From: Arcicella rosea
GTDB taxonomy: Bacteria; Bacteroidota; Bacteroidia; Cytophagales; Spirosomataceae
DNA length: 64,000 nt
Assembly: GCF_014204325.1 (NCBI RefSeq)
Contig: NZ_JACHKT010000007.1
Coordinates: 1-64,000, forward strand
Direction: 5' to 3'
The translations under genes were made by a program, and so were the position numbers. The notes under the pieces were generated by a model. It did no database searches, was not told where the DNA came from, and was given only the letters and a program-made list of their open reading frames with translations. Each line of letters opens with the position of its first letter. The first letter of the stretch is position 1. Below, in pieces: positions 1 through 7,494 of the stretch.

Positions 1-39
1 AAGGCAAAAAGTAAGGACGAGAACCAATCCAAAAAACAT
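1..39 (-). CDS. possible 5' end of an exported protein, cut by window edge
   Basis: Reading leftwards from an ATG at 39 gives 13 codons (MFFGLVLVLTFCL) that look like the hydrophobic core of a signal peptide or lipoprotein leader. The frame stays open to the edge and a stop lies just upstream of the ATG. It would be the next gene downstream of TerC, 63 bp away. An alternative start at 89 in another frame also stays open. Too short to identify. Confidence 0.3.
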   Translation of the reverse strand, partial: MFFGLVLVLTFCL

Positions 40-102
40 TGAAATCTTTTAAAATTCACTTTTTCAAGAGAAAATTCGGGATGACTCATGTTTTTGTTGT
101 AT

Positions 103-789
103 TTACTTTGCAGTTTTTCTGATTTGAATCACATTCACTAAAAACGAAAATGCCATTGAGAAATAAATATACTGTTTAGGAATATGGAAAGCTAAACCTT
201 CTGCGATGAGCGTAATACCAATCATCATCAAAAAACAAAGTGCTAGAATTTTTAAAGATGGATGTTTACTGATAAAATCACTGATTGCACCTGCAACCAT
301 CATCATGATTGAAATCGACACAATTACTGCCGTGTACATTACCCAAAGTTCATCGACTAAACCAACCGCAGTGATGATACTATCAATGGAAAAAACTAAA
401 TCTAAGATGATAATTTGCCCAATAATTTTTGAAAAAGATTTATAAATAAAAGGCTTTTCAGGGTGTTCATCTTCAGTCTTTTCGAAAATCTCTTTGTTAC
501 TCTTGTACAATAAAAATAAGCCTCCAACAATCAGAATCAAGTCTTTTCCTGAAAAATCAATTCCTGAAACTGTAAATAGTGTTTTGTCGAGTTTCATAAT
601 CCAACTGATTCCAGCTAATAAAATTAAGCGAGTAACCAGTGCTAAACTTAGTCCAACTAAACGGGCTTTTTTACGTTTCTCTGCTGGTAATTTGTCAGAT
701 AGAATAGAAATAAAAATGATGTTGTCGATACCTAAAACGATTTCGAGAACGATAAGCGTGATGAGTGAAATTAGAATTTCTGTTGTCAT
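103..789 (-). CDS. TerC-family integral membrane protein
   Basis: 228 aa, almost entirely hydrophobic with about seven membrane segments. The TerC signature is visible: an N-terminal helix carrying LGIDNIIF (D22, N23) and a second, internally similar helix carrying FSIDSIITAVG (D136, S137). These paired acidic residues are typical of TerC/Alx proteins, which are linked to Mn2+ export or metal loading of exported proteins. Length fits the short TerC form. It stands alone and ends 63 bp before a possible gene at the left edge. The substrate cannot be read from the sequence. Confidence 0.88.
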   Translation of the reverse strand: MTTEILISLITLIVLEIVLGIDNIIFISILSDKLPAEKRKKARLVGLSLALVTRLILLAGISWIMKLDKTLFTVSGIDFSGKDLILIVGGLFLLYKSNKEIFEKTEDEHPEKPFIYKSFSKIIGQIIILDLVFSIDSIITAVGLVDELWVMYTAVIVSISIMMMVAGAISDFISKHPSLKILALCFLMMIGITLIAEGLAFHIPKQYIYFSMAFSFLVNVIQIRKTAK

Positions 790-885
790 GTTTTAATCTT
801 TAATTGAGTTTTTAGGCTAAACCTACTTTTTGTTGAAATATTGTACCAGTCAACATATTTGTTTCTTTTCAATGAAAAATTCTAT

Positions 886-1761
886 TTAATTCCGCATAAA
901 AAAAGCCCAAGCTTCCAAATATACGTCTATATCATTTGGATAATCATGTTTTCCGCCGATTACTTTCAATAATGTAACTTCTGGTTTTTTCTTTGCTTTG
1001 AAAGTATATTTCTCAATGGTTTTATGGTCGTTCGGATCATTATCTGGCAGTTTTTCTAAAGTTGGCTCGCCTTTATAACCTGCAAGACTTGCCCAATAAT
1101 CAAAAGTACGGTCGGTTGAACGAACGAAACCTAAATTGACGGTCGGACCCAGTTTTACTTCTCCGCCTTGATAGGGATTAATCGGATCTAAAGTACCGTT
1201 AATAATCATAACGGGTTTAGCGACGTGCTTTTCAGCACAATCAAGATTGTTAGTATCAGGTAAATTAGCAATGATTGCTGTGATGGCTCTAAACTTTTCG
1301 GGCATCGTTAGGGCTAATTTGTACGCCATGTGTCCACCGCCAGAAGTACCAACAGCGAATACTTTCTTTTCGTCAATTTGGTATTTTTCTTTAAAGTAAG
1401 TAATCATTTGTCCGAAAAAAGCTTCTTCGTTGATATTTTCTTGATTAGCAGCCGAATTCGCTGTTTTTCTGCATTCATTCCAATAGCGTTTGTAGCCATT
1501 AGGGTACACCAGAAGTACATTTTCTTTTTTTGCCAATTCCTCAATTCTTTTTGTATCCTTACCATTACCACTATTTCGAGTCATCAATCCATCGCCTTGC
1601 GAGCCATGTAAAATAAAAACTAAAGCGGCTTTTGGCTTCGTGGAAGGTATATAATGGTAACTTCGAGCATGGTTTTCAATCGTCAGCGAATCTGTAAGGA
1701 TTTGTGCTGATGCTAGTTGAAAGGTACAGATAAAAAATAGCAGTGTAAGTGTTTTTTTCAT
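886..1761 (-). CDS. secreted PHB-depolymerase-like alpha/beta hydrolase
   Basis: 291 aa. Residues 1-19 form a signal peptide ending ...LASA before Q20. The fold is that of the LpqC/poly(3-hydroxybutyrate) depolymerase or feruloyl-esterase-like family: oxyanion loop LHGSQGDG at 51-58, nucleophile elbow GTSGGG with S140, acid D192 in NGTLDP, and base H273 in GGKHDYP. The catalytic triad is therefore intact. It probably cleaves an ester in the periplasm or outside the cell; the natural substrate (polyester or feruloyl/acetyl ester on polysaccharide) is not determined. The next minus-strand gene upstream starts about 340 bp away. Confidence 0.82.
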   Translation of the reverse strand: MKKTLTLLFFICTFQLASAQILTDSLTIENHARSYHYIPSTKPKAALVFILHGSQGDGLMTRNSGNGKDTKRIEELAKKENVLLVYPNGYKRYWNECRKTANSAANQENINEEAFFGQMITYFKEKYQIDEKKVFAVGTSGGGHMAYKLALTMPEKFRAITAIIANLPDTNNLDCAEKHVAKPVMIINGTLDPINPYQGGEVKLGPTVNLGFVRSTDRTFDYWASLAGYKGEPTLEKLPDNDPNDHKTIEKYTFKAKKKPEVTLLKVIGGKHDYPNDIDVYLEAWAFFMRN

Positions 1762-1822
1762 AGTAAATGGAGATGTTTTGGATTGGGTAATAATATTTAG
1801 TGTTTGAAATTATTGATTTTCT

Positions 1823-2104
1823 TCAGAGAACTCCTGCTTCAAGCTCATCCAAATAAATAAATTCAGGGGATTTTACGCCTGCTTCTTTTCTAATCTGCAC
1901 TAATTTTGGCGACTCAAAGAAGTTTTTGGCATTCTCAATAGAAGTCCAAACCGAAAAGTGTACGATTTTATTGGGTTCTTGCTCATATTTTAGAACTTGA
2001 TATGAGATTTCTCCCGCCTCTTTTCTGATGCCAGCGGCATTGTCAAATACTTTTTTCCAAGCGGGATAATCCGCTACCTCATGAATAATTAAAACGTGTT
2101 TCAT
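1823..2104 (-). CDS. ABM-domain (antibiotic biosynthesis monooxygenase-like) protein
   Basis: 93 aa, a single dimeric ferredoxin-like ABM domain with no signal peptide. The pattern VLIIHEVADYPAWKKVF ... HFSVWTSIENAKNFFESPKL matches the small cytoplasmic members of this superfamily, which include monooxygenases, haem-degrading enzymes and many proteins of unknown role. It starts 15 bp after the stop of the DUF3667 gene, so the two are probably co-transcribed. No catalytic assignment is possible. Confidence 0.75.
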   Translation of the reverse strand: MKHVLIIHEVADYPAWKKVFDNAAGIRKEAGEISYQVLKYEQEPNKIVHFSVWTSIENAKNFFESPKLVQIRKEAGVKSPEFIYLDELEAGVL

Positions 2105-2119
2105 CGTTATTTAAGTTTT

Positions 2120-2878
2120 TTATCTATGTTCTAATTTTGCCAAAAGTAAACCAACCACCGCACCAGATAAAAACACAAAAAGAAGATACACCAAACCTAA
2201 ATAGATATAAGATAAAATAATTTTTAGTATTCTTGATTTTAGCGGTAAGTAGTCGAAAAGCTGAATAAGTACCCAGAAAGTATATGCAATACCAATAACA
2301 TCTGGAATCGTTAAAATGCCTAAGCCATTTTTTCTATCAAATATTAATACAAGAGGGAAAAAAAATAATCTCAAAGCAATATGAAAACCCGAAATAAAGG
2401 CATTAATAACAATATGTTGAATAAAATTATAGCGTTCCTTTTTGAAAGCCCAATATGTACTTAGCGAAGAAATTGGAATCAAAATTAAAGTTGATAAAGC
2501 ATAATTAGCACTTATCCAGTCGATAATTTTGGAGACATCTACTACCTTTTTTGTATCAACATCAGGAATCGCTTTGAAAAACGAAGTAATATCAAAGTAA
2601 TGAATAACAAAGCCGTAAATCCCAGCAACTACCAGCACAAATGAAATCGGCTTGAAATGCTGTACTCTTCGTCCAGCAATAAATTCTTTGATAGAATAGC
2701 CAGGACGAGTAGATAACTCTTTGAGTGTAAATAGAATACCTTTATCTAAATTCAAAAGACCTTGTTGGATATCATGCCAAAGAAAATGCGAATTAATCTC
2801 GTGTGTATCAGCAGCTTGTCCACATTCATTACAAAAATTTCCTTCAAAATGGCTATTACAGTTCTTACAGTTAGTCAT
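2120..2878 (-). CDS. DUF3667 zinc-ribbon membrane protein
   Basis: 252 aa. The N-terminus holds a zinc ribbon CxxC...CxxC (CKNCNSHFEGNFCNECG) followed by the DUF3667 signature: a conserved amphipathic segment ending in GRRVQHFKPISF near residue 75. About four membrane helices follow. The family is common in Bacteroidota and has no established function. It lies 15 bp upstream of the ABM gene. Confidence 0.85.
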   Translation of the reverse strand: MTNCKNCNSHFEGNFCNECGQAADTHEINSHFLWHDIQQGLLNLDKGILFTLKELSTRPGYSIKEFIAGRRVQHFKPISFVLVVAGIYGFVIHYFDITSFFKAIPDVDTKKVVDVSKIIDWISANYALSTLILIPISSLSTYWAFKKERYNFIQHIVINAFISGFHIALRLFFFPLVLIFDRKNGLGILTIPDVIGIAYTFWVLIQLFDYLPLKSRILKIILSYIYLGLVYLLFVFLSGAVVGLLLAKLEHR

Positions 2879-2967
2879 AAATTAATGAGTTGATACTGAA
2901 AGATATGAATTTTACATTGATTTTGTAAAATAGGAAGTATAAGATTTGTGAGAAAAACCAAATACTC

Positions 2968-3055
2968 CGAAGGAGTTCAATATTTGTAAGTATGTATTAT
3001 GATTTTCTAATGATATACTGTCTCTATCAGGATTTACGCACTACTTTAGATGAAA
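2968..3055 (+). repeat. degenerate copy of dispersed repeat R1
   Basis: A diverged copy of the repeat seen three more times at about 50.1, 55.1 and 56.6 kb. Shared blocks are the short palindrome ACTCCGAAGGAGT followed, about 45 bp later, by TTTTCTAATGATATACTGTC and TCTATCAGGA (TTCTACCGATATATTGTCCCTATCGGGA in the better copies). It lies between the starts and ends of two minus-strand genes. It appears to be an eroded copy. Confidence 0.55.
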
Positions 3056-3096
3056 TTTGGTTTTTGATGATTGGTGCGTTGCTTTCGCTCGTTTTG

Positions 3097-3118
3097 TTGG
3101 AGAACAAACTCCAACAGT
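3097..3118. terminator. hairpin downstream of the DUF4279 gene
   Basis: TGTTGGAG and CTCCAACA form an 8-bp stem with a six-base loop just after the stop of the minus-strand DUF4279 gene. There is no clear U-run, so this may be a weak terminator or an mRNA 3' end structure. Confidence 0.45.
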
Positions 3119-3128
3119 GAAATTATCA

Positions 3129-3542
3129 TCAATAAATGTCAAACCATATTTCTAATTCTAGTTCCGCAAGTTTTGAGAGTTGTTGTGGTGAAAGTGTTGG
3201 ACCACCTTGTCCACTTTCTGACATCCAAACACAGCTAATATCAATTTCGACATCTTGTCTGGTAAGGTTTTTTATTTTTTCTTTAATTGGCAACAATTTG
3301 TCTGCGATATAATCAATGTGTCGTCTGCTGTCTTTTGAAGATATTATGTTCTTAGAAGTTAAGAACCAAGCATTAAAAGTTATATTTTCACCCATCAAAA
3401 TATCTTTCTCTATGCTTTTGTCAATAATTTCAGATGGCTCTATTTCTAAATATTTGGTTATATCCTGAGGAGATAAACTCTCAGAGTATATTCTTAGGGT
3501 TGTATATGTAGTGTTACAAGTGTTGTAGTCGTCTTGATACAT
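3129..3542 (-). CDS. DUF4279 domain protein
   Basis: 137 aa, no signal peptide. The N-terminal TTLRIYSESLSPQDITKYL and the C-terminal ESGQGGPTLSP ... LELEIWFDIY are diagnostic for DUF4279, a family of small cytoplasmic proteins often found in accessory regions, sometimes in gene sets that resemble immunity proteins. Function unknown. The upstream spacer contains a dispersed 80-bp repeat that recurs next to the 41-bp array at 57.6 kb. Confidence 0.8.
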   Translation of the reverse strand: MYQDDYNTCNTTYTTLRIYSESLSPQDITKYLEIEPSEIIDKSIEKDILMGENITFNAWFLTSKNIISSKDSRRHIDYIADKLLPIKEKIKNLTRQDVEIDISCVWMSESGQGGPTLSPQQLSKLAELELEIWFDIY

Positions 3543-3620
3543 TGTTTTGTTTGTTTAATCAAAGTGGTTGCCAACTTCTAAATATTTAAGGCTGTTAGAG
3601 TGTTTAAACCTCCCAATCCC

Positions 3621-3700
3621 CTAAAGTATCACAATAACCTTAAACATAAAAATCCAAAACATCTTTCTGTTTAGAATTTATTATATGCTAATTCCTTTCC
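3621..3700 (+). repeat. dispersed 80-bp repeat, copy A
   Basis: By eye this segment is nearly 90% identical to 57571-57652. Shared blocks include GTATCACA, TAAACATAAAAATCCAAA, CATCTTT, TTAGAATTTATTATA and TAATTCCTT. Both copies sit in the spacer between divergent genes (minus strand on the left, plus strand on the right). In copy B the last block is also the start of the 41-bp tandem array; copy A has no array. A 16-nt piece (CTAAAGTATCACATTA) also occurs at 20297. Confidence 0.75.
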
Positions 3701-3824
3701 CACACCTTCCAAAACAAACCCTAATAAACCCAATAAAACTAAGACAGAATGTATAGAAGCTATTTTTTCCAGTTTAGATTTACGATATTGTAAGAAAATT
3801 CTTCAACAAATAATCCTTATAATT

Positions 3825-4616
3825 ATGTTTCAGAAAATTTTATGTATCATCTTATTTTGTACTAGTTTTACCTATGCTCAAGAACATTTAATCGTCATCG
3901 GTGGTGGAAAGCGTCCAGCGGATGCCCTCAATAAACTGATTGAATTAAGTGGTAAAGAGCAAGGTGAAATCTTAATTATTCCTTGGGCAAGTGGCGAACA
4001 AGAAGTTGGTTTTGAATCTATCAAAAAAGATATTTCAGCGTTGTCGCCTATAAAAGTTGTTTCCGCACCTTTTGCTCCGCTGACTGCTGAATCGAAAATA
4101 GTACTTTTGAATCAACTAAAAACAGCCAAAGGTGTTTTCTTTACAGGTGGCGACCAAGTTAGAATCATGAAAGTGTTGGAAGATGAAACGATTTTTAAAG
4201 CTATGCACGAAAGGTATCATCACAATGTTGTTTTTTCGGGAACAAGTGCTGGAACAGCGATTATGTCTGAAAAAATGATTACTGGTAATGGAAAGCTAGA
4301 CGTTATTGATGGCACGCAAGTTGAAACAAAAAAAGGTTTGGGTTTACTGCCTAATGTGATTGTAGATCAGCACTTTATCAAACGACAAAGGGAAAACCGT
4401 TTAATGGGTTTGATTCTCCAATATCCAACTTTGTTGGGTATTGGGATTGATGAAAATACTGCCGTTTATGTTCAAAATAATAAATCCGCTGAGGTTTTGG
4501 GAGAAAGCCAAGTCCTGATTTTTGATGCAGAGCAAAGTAAAGAAGCCATGAAACTTTATTTCTTGAAAAAAGGAGATAAATTTGATTTAGTTAAAAAGAA
4601 GAAAATAAAAATATAA
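3825..4616 (+). CDS. secreted cyanophycinase-like peptidase (family S51)
   Basis: 263 aa with a signal peptide (1-18, ...FTYA before Q19). Family S51 features are present: IGGG at 25-28, FTGGDQ at 106-111, nucleophile S141 in GTSAG, and the conserved D181-Q-H183 region that follows in cyanophycinase. These serine peptidases of glutamine-amidotransferase fold cleave beta-aspartyl or acidic dipeptides; secreted forms are used to scavenge cyanophycin or similar peptides. No cyanophycin synthetase is nearby, so a scavenging role is an inference. A strong terminator follows. Confidence 0.8.
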   Translation: MFQKILCIILFCTSFTYAQEHLIVIGGGKRPADALNKLIELSGKEQGEILIIPWASGEQEVGFESIKKDISALSPIKVVSAPFAPLTAESKIVLLNQLKTAKGVFFTGGDQVRIMKVLEDETIFKAMHERYHHNVVFSGTSAGTAIMSEKMITGNGKLDVIDGTQVETKKGLGLLPNVIVDQHFIKRQRENRLMGLILQYPTLLGIGIDENTAVYVQNNKSAEVLGESQVLIFDAEQSKEAMKLYFLKKGDKFDLVKKKKIKI

Positions 4617-4633
4617 TATTTTTTCTGCTGATT

Positions 4634-4669
4634 CGCCTTTGAAAATGATTATTGGAATTTTCAAAGGCG
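4634..4669 (+). terminator. rho-independent terminator after the S51 peptidase
   Basis: CGCCTTTGAAAA and TTTTCAAAGGCG pair perfectly over 12 bp around a 12-base loop, followed by TTATTTTG. Confidence 0.85.
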
Positions 4670-4746
4670 TTATTTTGTAAAGTAATAGCAACACATTGAA
4701 ATCATACATCTTTGTGTAATTAAAAGCATTCAATAATCTTAATTTC

Positions 4747-5337
4747 ATGGGTAAAGCCGCTGCAACTCGATTAACAATACTTCAAAAAGCTTTTGAATTG
4801 ATTTATATTAATGGTTATCAATCGACCAGTATTGACGATATTATTGCTACTACCAAAGTAACCAAAGGAGCTTTTTTCTATCATTTCAAAAATAAAGAAG
4901 AAATGGGTTTGGCTGTAATTAATGAAATGATGGAGCAGACAATGGGAAAAATGTTGCTTGAACCACTTTTATCTTCAGAAAATCCGCTCAATGCTATTTA
5001 TGAAATGATGGAATATTTATTGATTCAAGATCCATATTTACAGATAAAATACGGTTGTCCAACCAATAATTTGATTCAAGAAATGGCTCCTTTAAATGAA
5101 AAATTTAGTGAAGCACTTTCTAAAATCATGAATCAAATGCTTTTGGCAATAGAAAATGCGATAGAAAGAGCAAAAAATTTAGGCTTAGTAAAAGCAGCAG
5201 TTAATAGTAAAGAAGTAGCCATTTTTGTTACTTCGGGCTACGGCGGAATCAGAAATCTTGGAAAATTGTATGGAACAAACGACTATTATCAAGCTTATTT
5301 AAAGGCTTTAAAGTCATATTTTGAAAGTTTAGAATAA
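4747..5337 (+). CDS. TetR/AcrR-family transcriptional regulator
   Basis: 196 aa. The N-terminal 50 residues are a TetR helix-turn-helix (INGYQSTSIDDIIATTKVTK followed by GAFFYHFKNKEEM). The rest is an all-helical ligand domain of the kind seen in AcrR-like repressors. It lies 70 bp upstream of a two-gene membrane operon, and the spacer carries a perfect palindrome (5344-5377) joined to a -7 promoter element, so it probably represses the downstream genes. The ligand is unknown. Confidence 0.87.
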   Translation: MGKAAATRLTILQKAFELIYINGYQSTSIDDIIATTKVTKGAFFYHFKNKEEMGLAVINEMMEQTMGKMLLEPLLSSENPLNAIYEMMEYLLIQDPYLQIKYGCPTNNLIQEMAPLNEKFSEALSKIMNQMLLAIENAIERAKNLGLVKAAVNSKEVAIFVTSGYGGIRNLGKLYGTNDYYQAYLKALKSYFESLE

Positions 5338-5343
5338 TTTTTT

Positions 5344-5385
5344 CTTCAAAAACATACTATTCGGTATGTTTTTGAAGTATCTTTG
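5344..5385 (+). promoter_or_regulatory. palindromic operator abutting a -7 promoter box
   Basis: CTTCAAAAACATAC (5344-5357) and GTATGTTTTTGAAG (5364-5377) are perfect 14-bp arms around TATTCG. The right arm touches TATCTTTG (5378-5385), a match to the Bacteroidota -7 element TAnnTTTG, 22 bp before the next start codon. No clear -33 TTTG is seen because the palindrome occupies that space. The inner ACATACnnnnnnGTATGT suits a TetR site. It could also act as a terminator hairpin for the TetR gene. Confidence 0.7.
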
Positions 5386-5407
5386 CATCATTAACATTCA
5401 AAAATAG

Positions 5408-5869
5408 ATGCAGATACTTTTATTCATTCATTCACTGATGAGATGGTTTGTCTTAGTCAGTATTATTTATTCGCTTTTTAGGGCTTTCAGGGGTTTAAAA
5501 AATCAAACTTTTTTTAGTAAAACAGACAATGCTGTACGACATTGGACGGCAACGATTGCTCATATTCAATTGGCAGTTGGTATTAATCTTTACTTCAAAA
5601 GTCCGACGGTTCAATATTTTTTGAGTAATTTTAAAGAGGCTAGTAAAAACTTAGAATTTACTTTTTTCGGTTTGATACACATTTTTTTGATGTCGATTGC
5701 CATTATTGTTTTAACAATTGGCTCAGCTTTAGCAAAAAGAAGAAAAACAGATGAAGAAAAATTCAAAACGATTTTTGTTTGGTTTTCTTTAGCTTTCTTT
5801 ATCATTTTTATTGCTATTCCTTGGCCATTTTCTCCTTTTGCACACAGAGTTTTATTTAGACATTTTTAA
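5408..5869 (+). CDS. four-helix integral membrane protein of unknown function
   Basis: 153 aa with about four membrane helices. Histidines lie near helix ends (H9, H45, H52 and one in the third helix), a pattern seen in small cytochrome-b561-like or DoxX-like proteins, but no family signature is secure. First gene after the TetR palindrome; the next gene begins 1 bp after its stop, so the two form an operon probably controlled by the TetR protein. Confidence 0.7.
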   Translation: MQILLFIHSLMRWFVLVSIIYSLFRAFRGLKNQTFFSKTDNAVRHWTATIAHIQLAVGINLYFKSPTVQYFLSNFKEASKNLEFTFFGLIHIFLMSIAIIVLTIGSALAKRRKTDEEKFKTIFVWFSLAFFIIFIAIPWPFSPFAHRVLFRHF

Positions 5870-5870
5870 G

Positions 5871-6194
5871 ATGAAAACATTATTTTCTACCAATATTGGG
5901 CGTTTACGCATCATTGCTTTTTTAGAAGGAGTATCGTTTATCCTTTTACTTTTTATCGCTACGCCAATGAAATATTATATGGATAGTCCGGCAGGAACAA
6001 AAATATTAGGACCAATTCACGGTGCATTATTCATTCTTTTTATCCTGAATGCTTTGAGTGTGAGCGTTGAAGAAAACTGGAAATTTACAAAGACAACTTG
6101 GAAAGTATTGTTAGCCAGTATTTTACCTTTTGGCACTTTTTATATTGACCATACAATTTTGAAGGAAATACAGAAAAGTAAAGAAGCTAATTAA
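5871..6194 (+). CDS. DUF3817 membrane protein
   Basis: 107 aa from the ATG at 5871. This start is preferred because the previous gene stops at 5869; a longer reading from 5811 would overlap that gene by 59 bp. The sequence FLEGVSFILLLFIATPMKY, then GPIHGALFILFI and a C-terminal helix ending PFGTFYIDH, fits DUF3817, a three-helix membrane family that includes YdzA. Function unknown; second gene of the TetR-linked operon. Confidence 0.8.
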   Translation: MKTLFSTNIGRLRIIAFLEGVSFILLLFIATPMKYYMDSPAGTKILGPIHGALFILFILNALSVSVEENWKFTKTTWKVLLASILPFGTFYIDHTILKEIQKSKEAN

Positions 6195-6343
6195 ATTATT
6201 AACTTTATTCATAAGATGAGCTTACTCTGTGTAGAAATAGCCTAAGCTCATTTCATTCTACCCATTTTCTGTCGGACAAATTAGTTTATATACAGTACTT
6301 TTTACCGATTATGACCAGTTTTTCAGTTTCATCGAATTTTTAG

Positions 6344-6376
6344 TTTGCACTATATGAAAATATTATCATATATTTG
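6344..6376 (+). promoter_or_regulatory. ArsR-gene promoter with operator in its spacer
   Basis: TTTG (6344-6347), a 21-bp spacer, and TATATTTG (6369-6376) make an excellent Bacteroidota promoter. Between them lies CACTATATG (6348-6356), ten bases, then CATATAT (6367-6373), an ATATG/CATAT dyad overlapping the -7 box. The same arrangement recurs at 6738-6763 before the next gene. It also shows that the true ArsR start is the ATG at 6399, not one inside the promoter. Confidence 0.8.
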
Positions 6377-6398
6377 TATTGTAATTAATCAGAAGAAA

Positions 6399-6725
6399 AT
6401 GGAAGTTTTAGAAAATAACCTCAAAGAAAGATTTCAAGAAAGCAGAAAGAAAATGGAGAAAGCTGCTTATATCCTGAAAACTGTTGCACATCCTGTTCGT
6501 TTGGCGATTATTGATTTATTGAGCCAAGAAGGACAAATGGGCGTAAATGACATTTGCAAAGTACTTGAATGTGAGCAATCCTTGGTTTCACATCATTTAA
6601 TCAACATGAAATTAAGAGGAATTTTGAAATCTCAGAAAGATGGTCTGAATGTCTATTATGAATTAAAAGAAAAAGAAATCACTAAGCTTTTAGCTTGTAT
6701 AGAAAACTGTGATTGCAACATGTAG
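6399..6725 (+). CDS. ArsR/SmtB-family repressor of the persulfide module
   Basis: 108 aa from the ATG at 6399; an in-frame ATG at 6345 lies inside the promoter and is rejected. The winged helix contains VAHPVRLAIIDLL, the recognition helix CEQSLVSHHLINMKLRGIL and the wing KDGLNVYYEL. Cysteines are at residues 48 and 53 (DICKVLECEQ) and near the C-terminus (CIENCDC). A pair such as C48 with a later cysteine could sense persulfide, as in BigR/SqrR-type ArsR proteins; this is inferred from the genes it precedes. Matching operators lie before itself and before the DUF1275 gene. Confidence 0.85.
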   Translation: MEVLENNLKERFQESRKKMEKAAYILKTVAHPVRLAIIDLLSQEGQMGVNDICKVLECEQSLVSHHLINMKLRGILKSQKDGLNVYYELKEKEITKLLACIENCDCNM

Positions 6726-6737
6726 TTTTTTTAGATT

Positions 6738-6763
6738 CACTATATGAAAAAAACAACATATAT
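6738..6763 (+). promoter_or_regulatory. second copy of the ArsR operator
   Basis: CACTATATG (6738-6746), ten bases, CATATAT (6757-6763): same half-sites and same spacing as 6348-6373. It lies 22 bp before the DUF1275 start. The -7-like box here is weaker (TATATTAA). Confidence 0.75.
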
Positions 6764-6784
6764 TAATTTTAAATTTATTCATAA

Positions 6785-7423
6785 ATGATTACTAGGAAAA
6801 CATATATTTCTTCATTCTCCTTTTCATTTGTTTCGGGAATCATCAATGTATTGGGAATTGTCCTTCTTGGCTTAGTCGTAACAAACGTAACGGGTCATTA
6901 TAGTTCAAGTATCGTATCAAGTGGAACACTAACTACGAAGAATATACTGCTTACTTGTTCTTATATTTTTATGTATTGGATTGGTTCTTTTTGGGCTTCA
7001 TCCTGTTTTTATTACGGGAAAAAAATAGATAAAGTATATGTAAAAGCTTTACCAGTTTTGTTGAACTTAATGATTCTATTGCTTGCTGTTTGGTCACAAC
7101 ATTTAATTGTTTGGTTACTCTTTTTTGTATCAAGTACACAAAATGCTTTTGGGGCGAATCATAGCGAAAACCAAGTTAGAGCTTCACAAATTACTGGGGT
7201 TGTTATGGCTTCTGGATTAGACATTGCCAAGTATTTTTTTGGTAATTTTTCAAGTGAATGTAAGCAGGATTTCTTGAAAGCCTTCGTAGTTAAAATGCTA
7301 AACATTGCAGGATTTATTGTAGGTGGAGTAACAGCCTTTTTTTACAGTACAATCAATATTTTATGGTTGCCAATTATATTTTATAGCGTTGTTTTAGTCC
7401 TTATTTTGAATAAAAAATTATAA
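6785..7423 (+). CDS. DUF1275 (YoaK-like) membrane protein
   Basis: 212 aa with about six membrane helices. NVTGHYSSS near residue 35 and STQNAFGANHSENQVRASQI followed by TGVV near 115-135 match the two signature regions of DUF1275/YoaK proteins (VTGN... and QN...VRTT.MTG). The family has no proven function. Its position under the second ArsR operator and before a persulfide dioxygenase suggests a role in handling a sulfur compound, which is inference only. Confidence 0.72.
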   Translation: MITRKTYISSFSFSFVSGIINVLGIVLLGLVVTNVTGHYSSSIVSSGTLTTKNILLTCSYIFMYWIGSFWASSCFYYGKKIDKVYVKALPVLLNLMILLLAVWSQHLIVWLLFFVSSTQNAFGANHSENQVRASQITGVVMASGLDIAKYFFGNFSSECKQDFLKAFVVKMLNIAGFIVGGVTAFFYSTINILWLPIIFYSVVLVLILNKKL

Positions 7424-7494
7424 GAATTTATATTTAACCCATTTAAAATCAATAAACTAAATCATTAAAACAGTTAGTTAAATTTTATCTTAAA

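Noticed and set aside
6345-6398. Upstream start for the ArsR gene at 6345
   Set aside because: These codons lie within the promoter (TTTG at 6344, TATATTTG at 6369), so they cannot be in the mRNA from that promoter.
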